From positions 1-64,000 of the forward strand of contig JAJRXC010000083.1 of NCBI GenBank assembly GCA_024276495.1: DNA of 64,000 bases. The letters are read 5' to 3'. How positions within the stretch are numbered: the stretch's first letter is position 1; every line of letters starts with the position of its first letter. The position numbers and the translations under genes were made by a program. The notes under the pieces are model-generated. The model was given only the letters and a program-made list of their open reading frames with translations. It was not told where the DNA came from and did not search any database. Shown here in pieces: positions 16,912 to 24,761 of this stretch. This stretch comes from Actinomycetes bacterium. GTDB taxonomy: Bacteria; Actinomycetota; Acidimicrobiia; Acidimicrobiales; Aldehydirespiratoraceae.

Positions 16912-17810
16912 TGACCGCCACCGTCCCACCCGACGAGCGCCACGAGGGCGCACCGGCCGGCCGGCCCGAGCGCCCGGTCGGGCCACTCGTCGCCCGGGCC
17001 GTCGTCTTCGTGATCATCGCCGGTGCCTTCGCGTGGGGTGCGAGCGGCCTCGATGCGTCATGGGCCCGCCTTCGATCGGCCCCCGGCGACGGCTGGGCCA
17101 TCTTCCGGCTGATGTGGCCACCCGACTTCGCGACCGAGCTCGACCGCGGCGTCATCGGCAAGGTCCTCGAGTCGGTCTACATCGCCTGGATCGGCACCAT
17201 CCTCGGCGCCGCGATCTCCCTCCCACTCGCGTTCCTCGCGTCGAACAACGTGTCGCCATCCTTCATCCGACTGCCGATCCGCCAGCTCTTCAACGCGATC
17301 CGGGCCGTTCCCGAACTGATCGTCGCCGTGATCCTGATCGCCATCACCGGCCTCGGCCCGTGGGCCGGGGCGCTGGCGATCGGGCTCCACTCGGTCGGCA
17401 CCCTCGGCAAGCTCTCGAGCGAGGAGATCGAGTCCAGCGATCGTGGCCCGGTCGAGGCGGTCGAAGCCTGTGGCGGCCGCTGGATCTCCCGGGTTCGTTG
17501 GGGAATCCTGCCCCAGGTCATGCCGGTGATCATCAGCTACTGGTTGTTCCGCTTCGAGGTCAACGTGCGGGCGTCGGCCGTGCTGGGGATGATCGGGGCC
17601 GGAGGGGTCGGCGCGGAGCTCATCAGCCAACTCAACTTCCGCAACTTCCCCGAGGTCGGCGCGGTGCTGATCATCACGATCGCGGTCGTCATCTTCATCG
17701 ACACGATCTCGTCGGCGGTCCGCAAGCGGATCATCGCCGGTGGAGCGGGCGACGATCAGTCCCGCATGGCGGTGCTGTTCGGCGACCTCGTCGGCCACCG
17801 CGGCGGCTGA
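16911..17810 (+). CDS. phnE: Phosphonate-type ABC transporter permease 2
   Basis: A 299-residue PhnE-family permease, paralogous to the gene before it. Visible landmarks are FNAIRAVPELIVAVILIAIT, the EAA-type loop EEIESSDRGPVEAVEACGGR, and FEVNVRASAVLGMIGAGGVG. ATG 16911 shares one base with the preceding stop. It is the last gene of the transporter operon; a cyclase gene converges 10 bp downstream with no clear hairpin between. Confidence 0.92.
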   Translation: MTATVPPDERHEGAPAGRPERPVGPLVARAVVFVIIAGAFAWGASGLDASWARLRSAPGDGWAIFRLMWPPDFATELDRGVIGKVLESVYIAWIGTILGAAISLPLAFLASNNVSPSFIRLPIRQLFNAIRAVPELIVAVILIAITGLGPWAGALAIGLHSVGTLGKLSSEEIESSDRGPVEAVEACGGRWISRVRWGILPQVMPVIISYWLFRFEVNVRASAVLGMIGAGGVGAELISQLNFRNFPEVGAVLIITIAVVIFIDTISSAVRKRIIAGGAGDDQSRMAVLFGDLVGHRGG

Positions 17811-17820
17811 TGACGTTCGG

Positions 17821-18402
17821 TCAGCGTCGAGCCCGCTGATCCGTCTCGATCCGTTGGAGCCAGATCGGCTCCTGAACGCCTTTCACCGTGACCGGCCCGA
17901 TGGGGCTGAGTCGCAGCGACCCGTCGGCTGCGCCTCCGGCCCGCAGCACGTCGTCCGACGCCAACAGTTCACCGGGGCCGGCCAGGGCCGACACCCTCGC
18001 GGCGACGTTGATCGTCCGGCCGACGACATCGTCGCCCCTCTCGATCGCCTCGCCATGGTGGAGGCCCATCCGGATCGCCAACGGAAACGAACCCTCCGCT
18101 CGGGCGTCATCGATCGCGTTCATCAGCGCGACGGCCCCGACGAGACCGGCGTCGGCGCGATCGAACCAGATCATCAGCCCGTCACCGAGTTCCTTGACGA
18201 TACGACCGGCGCCCTGGGCGGCGAGGACCGACGACGCCATCTCGGTCTGGTGTTCGAGCACGGTGAGGGCGGCGACGTCACCCACCGAGTCCGTGAACGC
18301 GGTGAACCCGACGAGGTCGGTGAACAGAACCGCTCCGACACAGGCATTCTCGGATCCACCACCCCCGTCGGACGCCGGTTCGAGATCCGGTGGTGGGCTC
18401 AT
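17821..18402 (-). CDS. Class III adenylate/guanylate cyclase domain protein
   Basis: A 193-residue protein that is almost entirely a class III nucleotide cyclase domain. Both metal-binding Asp sites are present (LFTDLVGFTAFTD and KELGDGLMIWF), as is the transition-state Asn/Arg pair in VGRTINVAARVSA, so it may be active. No membrane or sensor domain is fused. The ATG at 18402 overlaps the stop of the DUF4097-like gene (ATGA); the open frame upstream is a shadow of that gene. Confidence 0.88.
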   Translation of the reverse strand: MSPPPDLEPASDGGGGSENACVGAVLFTDLVGFTAFTDSVGDVAALTVLEHQTEMASSVLAAQGAGRIVKELGDGLMIWFDRADAGLVGAVALMNAIDDARAEGSFPLAIRMGLHHGEAIERGDDVVGRTINVAARVSALAGPGELLASDDVLRAGGAADGSLRLSPIGPVTVKGVQEPIWLQRIETDQRARR

Positions 18403-19049
18403 CGATTCGACACACCGATCCGGCCGTTCACCGAGACGGCCCGCACGACGCAGTCGTACCCATCGGGCCGATCGGAGGCCCCGGGCCCGTCGACCCGGTG
18501 CACCCGCACCCCGACCGGAAGCGCGATGTCGATTCGGCCGGTCACGGTTTCGGCGTCGACATCGTTGGCGCTGTCGAGTTCGACGGTGACCCGTCCGCTC
18601 ACACAATGGGCGCGGACCGGACCGCTCACATGCCCGAGATCGATACGACCGCTCGCGGTCGCGGCGTCCACACCGACACAACCGCCGATCTCGATGCGAC
18701 CCGTCTCGGAGCGGACCCGGCAATCTCCGGCGACACGGCCGACAACCACCCGTCCCGACGTCGAACGGGCGTCGATCCGCCTTGCTTCCTCGACATCGAT
18801 TCGGCCCGACTCGGCGATGATGCTGACGTCCCCCACCGGCCCCCGCACCTCGACCCGGCCGGATGTGGCCCCGATCACGAGCGCGCAGCCGGCGGGCACT
18901 CGCACCGTCAGGCGACCGGCCACGAGGTCGACGGTCGTGATGTCACCGTCCGACCTGATCCGGCTGGGACCGTCGACAGAGACATCGTCTCGCTCCTCGG
19001 CGAGCACCCGGACTCCGTGCGAGACCGTCGATATCCGCACCGCGGCCAT
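18399..19049 (-). CDS. DUF4097-like beta-repeat protein
   Basis: A 216-residue protein dominated by eight copies of a short unit with the core [S/T/N]-G-R-[V/I]-x-[V/I/L], spaced about 20-23 residues (SGRVEV, SGRIDV, SGRVVV, TGRIEI, SGRIDL, SGRVTV, TGRIDI, NGRIGV). This is the pattern of DUF4097/adhesin-like right-handed beta-helices. There is no signal peptide, so it is probably cytoplasmic. ATG 19049 has GAGAGG about 6 nt upstream. It is translationally coupled to the nucleotide cyclase gene, suggesting a scaffold or regulatory partner (inference). Confidence 0.83.
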   Translation of the reverse strand: MAAVRISTVSHGVRVLAEERDDVSVDGPSRIRSDGDITTVDLVAGRLTVRVPAGCALVIGATSGRVEVRGPVGDVSIIAESGRIDVEEARRIDARSTSGRVVVGRVAGDCRVRSETGRIEIGGCVGVDAATASGRIDLGHVSGPVRAHCVSGRVTVELDSANDVDAETVTGRIDIALPVGVRVHRVDGPGASDRPDGYDCVVRAVSVNGRIGVSNR

Positions 19050-19188
19050 GGTGTCGACCTCTCCCCCTCGTCGAATGGGCCACCCGACGGTAGGACCGTC
19101 GGCCCGCGGCGACAAGCAGATGTGCCAGGTGTCGCACCGGTCCGGCCCGACGCGTGGATCCTCCTCTCGGAGGGGGCAGACTCGCGAC

Positions 19189-20097
19189 ATGGGAACCATC
19201 CCGCTTTCTCATGTCAGGATCCACGGCCATGATGTGCGCTACCGCCGAGCCGGCAACCGCCGGCGTCAGCGCATCCTGCTGCTGCACGGGTTGGCCGGCA
19301 GCTCCCGGACCTGGCAGCACGTCATGCCGGGGTTGGCCGAACGCTACGACGTGATCGCCCCCGATCTCCTCGGCCACGGCGAATCGGCGAAACCGATGGG
19401 CGACTACTCCCTCGGCGCGATGGCGAGCGGGCTTCGCGACCTGTTGGCCATGCTCGAGATCGACCGGGCCACCATCGTCGGGCAGTCGTTCGGTGGTGGC
19501 GTCGCCCTGCAACTCGCCTACCAGCATCCGGAGCTGTGCGACCGCCTGGTCCTGGTGGGGAGCGGCGGACTGGGCCGCGAGGTCAGCTGGATGTTGCGCC
19601 TGCTCTCCCTGCCCGGCGCAGAGCATCTCATGCCCGTCATCTTTCCCCGGATCGTCGCGGACCGTGGAGACGACGTCGGCCGGTTCCTGCATCGCCGTGG
19701 GCTGCGGGCCCCGCTGCTCAGTGAGATGTGGCGTTCCTACCGCTCCCTGGCGGGGGCCGAGAACCGCAAGGCGTTCGTGCGCACGATGCGCGGGGTGATC
19801 GAGCCCGGCGGCCAGAGCGTCAGCGCCCTCGACCGCCTGTATCTCGCCGCCCACCTCCCCACCCTCATCGTGTGGGGCGACGACGACCGGATCATCCCGG
19901 TCGGCCACGCCCACGCCGCCCACGAGACCATCCCCGGCTCCCGGCTCGAGATCCTCGACGGCGTCGGCCACTTTCCCCAGGCCGAAGCGCCGGAGCGGTT
20001 CGTCCAGGTGCTGCTCGATTTCATGGCGACCACGAAACGGGCGCCGAGGTCGGCCCCCGACCTCCACGACGCCCTTCTCGCGTCGGCCGGCACCTGA
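19189..20097 (+). CDS. Alpha/beta-fold hydrolase
   Basis: A 302-residue hydrolase with a complete triad: nucleophile Ser in IVGQSFGGGVALQ, acid Asp in VWGDDDRIIP, base His in DGVGHFPQAEAPERF. The oxyanion region is LLLHGLAGSSRTWQHV. It resembles epoxide-hydrolase or lactonase-like monofunctional esterases; substrate unknown. The stop codon lies inside a 9-bp palindrome shared with the convergent oxidoreductase gene. Confidence 0.88.
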   Translation: MGTIPLSHVRIHGHDVRYRRAGNRRRQRILLLHGLAGSSRTWQHVMPGLAERYDVIAPDLLGHGESAKPMGDYSLGAMASGLRDLLAMLEIDRATIVGQSFGGGVALQLAYQHPELCDRLVLVGSGGLGREVSWMLRLLSLPGAEHLMPVIFPRIVADRGDDVGRFLHRRGLRAPLLSEMWRSYRSLAGAENRKAFVRTMRGVIEPGGQSVSALDRLYLAAHLPTLIVWGDDDRIIPVGHAHAAHETIPGSRLEILDGVGHFPQAEAPERFVQVLLDFMATTKRAPRSAPDLHDALLASAGT

Positions 20098-20112
20098 TCG
20101 ACGTCAGGTGCC
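20089..20112. terminator. Palindrome holding both stop codons of convergent genes
   Basis: GGCACCTGA (20089-20097) and TCAGGTGCC (20104-20112) form a perfect 9-bp stem with a 6-nt loop. The TGA of the hydrolase and the reverse-strand TGA of the LLM oxidoreductase gene are the innermost bases. Likely a bidirectional terminator. Confidence 0.6.
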
Positions 20113-21036
20113 CGACAGGCGGGCGACCACCGGCGCCAGCGCCTCGATCGACGCGTGGTCCTGCACGACGATGTAGCTGAACCCCCATCGTTCCCGGCGT
20201 TCGTGCAGGGTCTCGGCGATCTCGTCGGCCGACCCGATCAGCAGCATCGGCATGGCTGCGGCCGCGTCGGGGGTGATCCCGAACAGCGACGCCATGCCCT
20301 CGAGCGCGGCGGCGCGGTCGTCGGTCAGCTGGGTGCTCATGACCAGCACCTGGAGCTCGATGTCGGCGAATCGATCGCCGGCCGCCGCCCGCACCCATTC
20401 GAGCTTCTCGTCGAAGCGGTCGACGGTCGTGTCGGCCAGGGCGTCGGGACCGATCTCGCCGGCTTTCAGGTTGGCGGTGACGCCCACGATGTCGGCTTGA
20501 CGTCCGGCGATCCCGAGAACCCGTTTCCCGCCGCCGCCGATGAGCAGCGGCGGCGGGGACTGCACCGGTTTGGGCAGCCCTTCCATGCCGGTGATCGTGT
20601 AGTGCTCGCCGTCGAAATCGACGGGTCCGTCGGCGAACAGGCCCCGGATGATCTCGAGGCTCTCGAGCATGCGGTCGATGCGCACGCCGGGCCGGTCGTA
20701 GACCAGGCCCGCCTTCTCGTAGTCGGTGCGCATCCAACCGGCGCCGATCCCCAGCTCCATCCGGCCGTCGGACAGCACGTCGAGGGTGGCCATCTCCTTC
20801 GCGAGAACGGCCGGGTGCCGGTAGTCGTTGCCGAACACGAGCGCCCCGAGGCGCAGGGTCGTCGTCGCTTCGGCGGCAACGGCCAGGGCCGGTCCGACCG
20901 CCAGCTGATCCTCGAAGTGGTCGGGCATGACGAGCGTCGACCAGCCGGAGTCCTCGAGCCGGCGGGCGGTGTCGGCCCAGCTCGTCCCCGGCGCGGGGGC
21001 GGTGAGTTGGATGCCGAAACGAAACGGATGGGTCAT
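20104..21036 (-). CDS. F420-dependent LLM-class oxidoreductase
   Basis: A 310-residue luciferase-like TIM-barrel protein. The start MTHPFRFGIQLTAP, LEDSGWSTLVMPDHFEDQLA, LGALVFGNDYRHPAVLAKEM and DGRMELGIGAGWMRTDYEKAG match the F420-dependent LLM group. It would move hydride between F420H2 and an unknown substrate. ATG 21036 overlaps the stop of the tetR-type gene (ATGA), so regulator and enzyme are co-translated. The two genes face an epimerase gene across twin operators. Confidence 0.9.
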   Translation of the reverse strand: MTHPFRFGIQLTAPAPGTSWADTARRLEDSGWSTLVMPDHFEDQLAVGPALAVAAEATTTLRLGALVFGNDYRHPAVLAKEMATLDVLSDGRMELGIGAGWMRTDYEKAGLVYDRPGVRIDRMLESLEIIRGLFADGPVDFDGEHYTITGMEGLPKPVQSPPPLLIGGGGKRVLGIAGRQADIVGVTANLKAGEIGPDALADTTVDRFDEKLEWVRAAAGDRFADIELQVLVMSTQLTDDRAAALEGMASLFGITPDAAAAMPMLLIGSADEIAETLHERRERWGFSYIVVQDHASIEALAPVVARLSGT

Positions 21037-21815
21037 GCGGGTGGCTCCTGGCTGGTCGGGGTGTTCGGGGTGGGTGGCGGGTGGGGGCGAGGGTGCGACG
21101 GTTCGAGGCCGAGACGCGCGGCCATGAGGTCGACCTGGTGGGCGAAGAGCTCGTCGGCGTCGTCGAACACGTTGTGGAACTGGCCGAACAGCTCGAAGTT
21201 GAGCATGCCGAACAAGAGGACCCAGGCGCCGACGCCGTCGAGCATAAGGGACCGGTCGACGGTGATTCCGGCCGATGCCCGGAGCGCATCGATCTGGGTG
21301 GCCAGTCCCTCGGGAACGGGGAGGTCGCCGCCCCGGTGGGCCGGGCCGGCGGCGGCGTCGACATCTTGGAGGAGGGCCATGAGCATTCCGGGCACCCGCG
21401 TCGCCGGGTCGATGGTGTCGGTCGGCGCCGCGTAGCCCGGAACCGGCGACCCGTAGATGAGGGCGTACTCGTGGGGATGGGCGCGAGCCCATTGCCGGGC
21501 CGCGTGGGCGATGGCGCGCCAGCGGCCGAGCAGGTCGGAGGCGTCGATCTCGGCGTGGGCCGCGGCGCAGGCATCGCTCAGGGCGGTGTAGGCGTCGACG
21601 ATCAGCGTGGTCAGCAGGGCGTCGCGGTTCGGGAAGTAGCGGTAGAGCGCCGACGAGGCCATTCCCAGGTCCCGGGAGACGGCTCTCAACGAGAGCCCGG
21701 CGGCCCCGTGCCGGCCGAGGTGGGCCCGCGCGGTGTCGGTGATCTCGGCGATCAGCTCGGCTCGGGCTCGTTCGCGGGCCCGTTTCGGGGCGCTCTGGGC
21801 AACCATCGCTGCCAT
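21033..21815 (-). CDS. TetR-family transcriptional regulator
   Basis: About 260 residues. The N-terminal helix-turn-helix reads AHLGRHGAAGLSLRAVSRDL then MASSALYRYFPNRDALLTTL. A C-terminal ligand domain ends in a Pro-rich tail. Start candidates are ATG 21818, 21815 and 21806; none has a strong Shine-Dalgarno sequence. It is co-transcribed with the LLM oxidoreductase and divergent from the epimerase. Two near-identical palindromes in the shared promoter region are the probable operators, implying self-regulation and control of the epimerase. Confidence 0.9.
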   Translation of the reverse strand: MAAMVAQSAPKRARERARAELIAEITDTARAHLGRHGAAGLSLRAVSRDLGMASSALYRYFPNRDALLTTLIVDAYTALSDACAAAHAEIDASDLLGRWRAIAHAARQWARAHPHEYALIYGSPVPGYAAPTDTIDPATRVPGMLMALLQDVDAAAGPAHRGGDLPVPEGLATQIDALRASAGITVDRSLMLDGVGAWVLLFGMLNFELFGQFHNVFDDADELFAHQVDLMAARLGLEPSHPRPHPPPTPNTPTSQEPPA

Positions 21816-21854
21816 CATCGCCCACCGCGACGGAGAGATCAATGACCACAAACG

Positions 21855-21867
21855 AGAGCGGTGCTCT
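21855..21867. promoter_or_regulatory. TetR-type operator 1
   Basis: AGAGC-GGT-GCTCT, perfect 5-bp half-sites. It sits in a longer match, CGAGAGC..TGCTCTTG, to operator 2. Its right half runs into TTGACA (21867-21872), a consensus -35 element for the epimerase gene, so binding would block RNA polymerase. Confidence 0.7.
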
Positions 21868-21910
21868 TGACAGCCCCGCCCCGGCCTGGCAGGGTGACAT
21901 CGATCGAGCG

Positions 21911-21923
21911 AGAGCACTGCTCT
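21911..21923. promoter_or_regulatory. TetR-type operator 2
   Basis: AGAGC-ACT-GCTCT, identical half-sites to operator 1 with centres 56 bp apart. Located 46 bp before the epimerase start and about 96 bp upstream of the tetR start, so one protein could control both directions. Confidence 0.7.
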
Positions 21924-21968
21924 TGTAACAGATCATCAGTCGCACACCGAAGAACGGAACGCATCGTC

Positions 21969-22910
21969 ATGAGCCTCCACACCATCGTCGGCGCCGGCGC
22001 CGTCGGATCCGGCACCGCCCGACGTCTCGCCGACGCCGGCCACCACGTCCGCGTCGTCACCCGGTCCGGAAACGGCCCGATCCACCCGAACATCGAGCTC
22101 GTGACCGCCGACGCGACCGACACCGCCCGCCTGACCGAGCTGGCCCGAGACGCCCACGCCCTCTACAACTGCGCCAATCCCCCCTACGAAAAGTGGGCCG
22201 ACGCCTGGCCCCCGCTCGCCGCTGCCCTTCTCCGCGCGGCCGAAGCCACCGGCGCCCGGCTCGTCACCATGAGCAACCTCTACGGCTTCGCGCCCGGCAC
22301 GTCGCCCATGACGGCCTCCGGCCCGCTCGAGCCGACCACCCGCAAGGGCCGCATCCGGGCCGACATGTGGCACGACGCGCGGACCGCCCACGACGACGGG
22401 CGCATCCGGGCGACCGAGGCCCGCGCGTCGGACTACTTCGGACCCGGCCTCGGCGAGACCAGCCATCTCGGCGATCGAGCCGTGCCCCGGGCCCTCGCCG
22501 GCAAGCGGGTCTCGATGATCGGGGCCGTCGACGTCGTCCACAGCTGGACCTACATCGACGACGTCTGCACCACCCTCGCCACGCTCGGCACCGACGACCG
22601 CGCCCTGGGCCGGGCCTGGCACGTGCCGACCCTGCCACCCCGCAGCGCCACCGACATGGTCGCCGGGCTGTGCGCCGCGGCCGGGGTCGACCCGGTGAAG
22701 GTCGTCCGCATGCCCACCGTCGCCCTCCGTCTAGGCGCCGTCTTCGTGCCGATGGTTCGCGAGCTCCTCGAGATGCGCTACCAGTTCGATGCCCCGTTCG
22801 AGATCGACTCGACCGACACCACCGAGACGTTCGGTCTCACCGCCACCCCGTTCGACGACCAGCTGCGGGCCACCGTCGACTCCTACCGCGCCGTGTCGAC
22901 CCCTTCCTGA
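21969..22910 (+). CDS. NAD-dependent epimerase/dehydratase family protein (extended SDR)
   Basis: A 313-residue protein with N-terminal nucleotide-binding site TIVGAGAVGSGTARRLADAG. The middle part follows the extended short-chain dehydrogenase pattern (VTMSNLYGFAPG, VHSWTYIDDVCTTLATLG), but the canonical YxxxK is not obvious, so it may be an atypical reductase. ATG 21969 lies downstream of two TetR-type operators. Its 3' end is overlapped, antisense, by the shifted tail of the universal stress gene. Confidence 0.85.
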   Translation: MSLHTIVGAGAVGSGTARRLADAGHHVRVVTRSGNGPIHPNIELVTADATDTARLTELARDAHALYNCANPPYEKWADAWPPLAAALLRAAEATGARLVTMSNLYGFAPGTSPMTASGPLEPTTRKGRIRADMWHDARTAHDDGRIRATEARASDYFGPGLGETSHLGDRAVPRALAGKRVSMIGAVDVVHSWTYIDDVCTTLATLGTDDRALGRAWHVPTLPPRSATDMVAGLCAAAGVDPVKVVRMPTVALRLGAVFVPMVRELLEMRYQFDAPFEIDSTDTTETFGLTATPFDDQLRATVDSYRAVSTPS

Positions 22911-23405
22911 GCCGGCCGGGAAGGCGAGCCCGACGGGGTCAGGGAACCGGCACCACCACGGTGGGGCACGGGGCGTGGTGGACCACCGCGCCCCGTGCCC
23001 CACCGTGGTGGTGCACGGGGCGTGGTGGACCACCGCGTTGGTGACCGAACCCAACAGCAGCCCGGTGAACCCACCATGACCGCGGGCACCGACCACCACC
23101 AGGTCGGCATCGGCGGCCTCAGCCAAGATGACCTCTGCGCTCGCCCCCGCGGTCACCACGGTGCGGACACGGTCACGTTCGGCCGCGCCCTGGGTGACGT
23201 CGGCGACGACATCGGCCAGGAGCTTCTCCGCGCCGGCCTCGAAGGGCGCCGGATCGGTGAGGGTCATCTCGAAGCCACCCATCACCGGCAGATGCCAGGC
23301 GTGGACCGCGACGATCTCCGCATCGGCGCCACCATGGTCGAGGGCCCAGCGCAACGCGGCACGGGCATTCGGCGAATCATCGATTCCGACCACGATCTTC
23401 TTCAT
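22731..23405 (-). CDS. Universal stress protein (UspA) with frameshifted C-terminus
   Basis: Residues 1 to about 135 form a standard UspA domain: MKKIVVGIDDSPNARAAL, ATP-site DADLVVVGARGHGGFTGLLL and SVTNAVVHHAPC. A universal stress protein should then end within about 8 residues (TVVVPVP). Instead about 47 bp is duplicated, shifting the frame. The same end motif AVVHHAPC-TVVVPVP with a stop at 22939-22941 is intact in another frame. As read, the protein gains about 90 unrelated residues and runs antisense through the epimerase 3' end. GAGGAGG supports ATG 23405. Real mutation or assembly error cannot be told apart here. Confidence 0.8.
   Translation of the reverse strand: MKKIVVGIDDSPNARAALRWALDHGGADAEIVAVHAWHLPVMGGFEMTLTDPAPFEAGAEKLLADVVADVTQGAAERDRVRTVVTAGASAEVILAEAADADLVVVGARGHGGFTGLLLGSVTNAVVHHAPCTTTVGHGARWSTTPRAPPWWCRFPDPVGLAFPAGSGRGRHGAVGVDGGPQLVVERGGGETERLGGVGRVDLERGIELVAHLEELANHRHEDGA
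22950..23014. repeat. Long near-perfect palindrome (26-bp arms)
   Basis: Arms 22950-22975 and 22989-23014 are perfect reverse complements over 26 bp. The 13-nt centre (22976-22988) itself contains a GGTGG/CCACC dyad. It lies exactly at the duplicated, frame-shifted end of the universal stress gene and also sits between two convergent genes. Its origin by template switching on a quasi-palindrome is likely. Confidence 0.85.
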
Positions 23406-23465
23406 GACATCCCTCCTCTCGCCCTCAGTATGAGCGCCCCGGCTCCCCGCAGGGAAGGACGAAGG

Positions 23466-24761
23466 TCACTTCGCCGCGACGACGGCGATCCCTCGTAGAG
23501 TTGTCTCGGGATCGCCGGCGGCCACGACGGCCAGCCCCGACCTCGTCGCGATCTCATCGAGGAGTACGCCGCACCGGCTGAGACCACCGTCGACGATCAG
23601 CGAACCGCGCACGCCCATGTGCTCGGCCAGCTCCGCGGCCCGCGTCGCGATCCCGTCGATCACGGCCCGCACGATGTCGGCAGCCGTCGTGTCGAGAGCG
23701 AGGCCCTCCAGTGCGCCGCGCGCGGTCGGATCGTGGTGCGGGGAGCCGAGACCGGCGAGGGCGGGAACGAAGGTGAGCCCCGACCGCCCCGCGGCGGCCA
23801 CCTCCTCGACCATGTCGACCCGCGGGAGCAACCCCACCCGCACCAGCCACTCGACCACCGACCCGGCGGTGTTGATCGACCCCTCGACGACATACTCCTC
23901 GACGGTCTCGCCGGAGATGGTCCGGCGCCACAACGGCAACGTGTAGCAGCCCGCGGGCGCATCGACCGGAGTGGTGCCCGCCCCGACATCGAGCATGCCC
24001 GACGTCCCCAACGTGAGCTTCGCCATCCCCTCGACCATCCCGTGCGCCGCACCGGCAGCCATCTGATCGCCGAGCCGGGCCGCCAACGGGATCTCCGCGC
24101 CGAGCAGCTCCGGCACCGTGACCCCGACGATCGCGTCGGACGCGACGATGTCGGCCAACGGCTCGCGGGGAACACCGAACAGCGCGAGCGCGCCCTCGGA
24201 CCAGTCGCCCCGGTGCAGGTCGTAGAGCCCGGTCGCGCCGGCATTGGAGGGATCGGTCACATGGACCTCCCCGCCGCTGAGCGCCCAGGTGAGCCACGTG
24301 TCGACGGTGCCCATCCGCAGCGTGCCCCGAGACGCCGCGGCCGCGACCTCGCGATCGTGGGCGACGAGCCAGCCCAGCTTCGTGCACGACGCCGACGTGG
24401 TCAGCGGAATCCCCTGGGCGACGAGATCCGCGACGACGGCGGAGGTGCGGGTGTCCTGCCAGCCGATGACGGGACCCAACGCCCGCCCGGTCGCCGCATC
24501 CCACGTCACGATCGACGATCGTTGGTTGGTGATCCCGAGCGCGTCGACATCGCCCGCCACCGCGCCGACCTCATCGAGCGCGACGGTCAACAACCGGAGG
24601 CACGACGACACGAACTCGTCGGGATCCTGCTCGACGGCACCGGCGAAGGGAACCGAGAGCGCGAGGGTGTCGCGGGCGATCGCCACCCGCTCACCGGCGG
24701 CATCGAACAGCCCGACCCGCACCGTCGTGGTGCCGAGATCGATCGCCGCGGTGAGCGTCAC
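23466..24761 (-). CDS. glpK: FGGY-family carbohydrate kinase, glycerol-kinase-like
   Basis: A 431-residue FGGY kinase. The N-terminal phosphate motif is AIDLGTTTVRVGLFDAAGER; GITNQRSSIVTWD and GWQDTRT match glycerol kinases, as do LTLGTSGMLDVG and FVPALAGLGSPHHDPTARGA. It is about 65 residues shorter than typical GlpK. GTG 24761 overlaps the stop of the FAD-protein gene (GTGA). Co-translation with glpD supports glycerol as substrate, giving glycerol 3-phosphate, but another sugar alcohol is possible. Confidence 0.82.
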   Translation of the reverse strand: MTLTAAIDLGTTTVRVGLFDAAGERVAIARDTLALSVPFAGAVEQDPDEFVSSCLRLLTVALDEVGAVAGDVDALGITNQRSSIVTWDAATGRALGPVIGWQDTRTSAVVADLVAQGIPLTTSASCTKLGWLVAHDREVAAAASRGTLRMGTVDTWLTWALSGGEVHVTDPSNAGATGLYDLHRGDWSEGALALFGVPREPLADIVASDAIVGVTVPELLGAEIPLAARLGDQMAAGAAHGMVEGMAKLTLGTSGMLDVGAGTTPVDAPAGCYTLPLWRRTISGETVEEYVVEGSINTAGSVVEWLVRVGLLPRVDMVEEVAAAGRSGLTFVPALAGLGSPHHDPTARGALEGLALDTTAADIVRAVIDGIATRAAELAEHMGVRGSLIVDGGLSRCGVLLDEIATRSGLAVVAAGDPETTLRGIAVVAAK

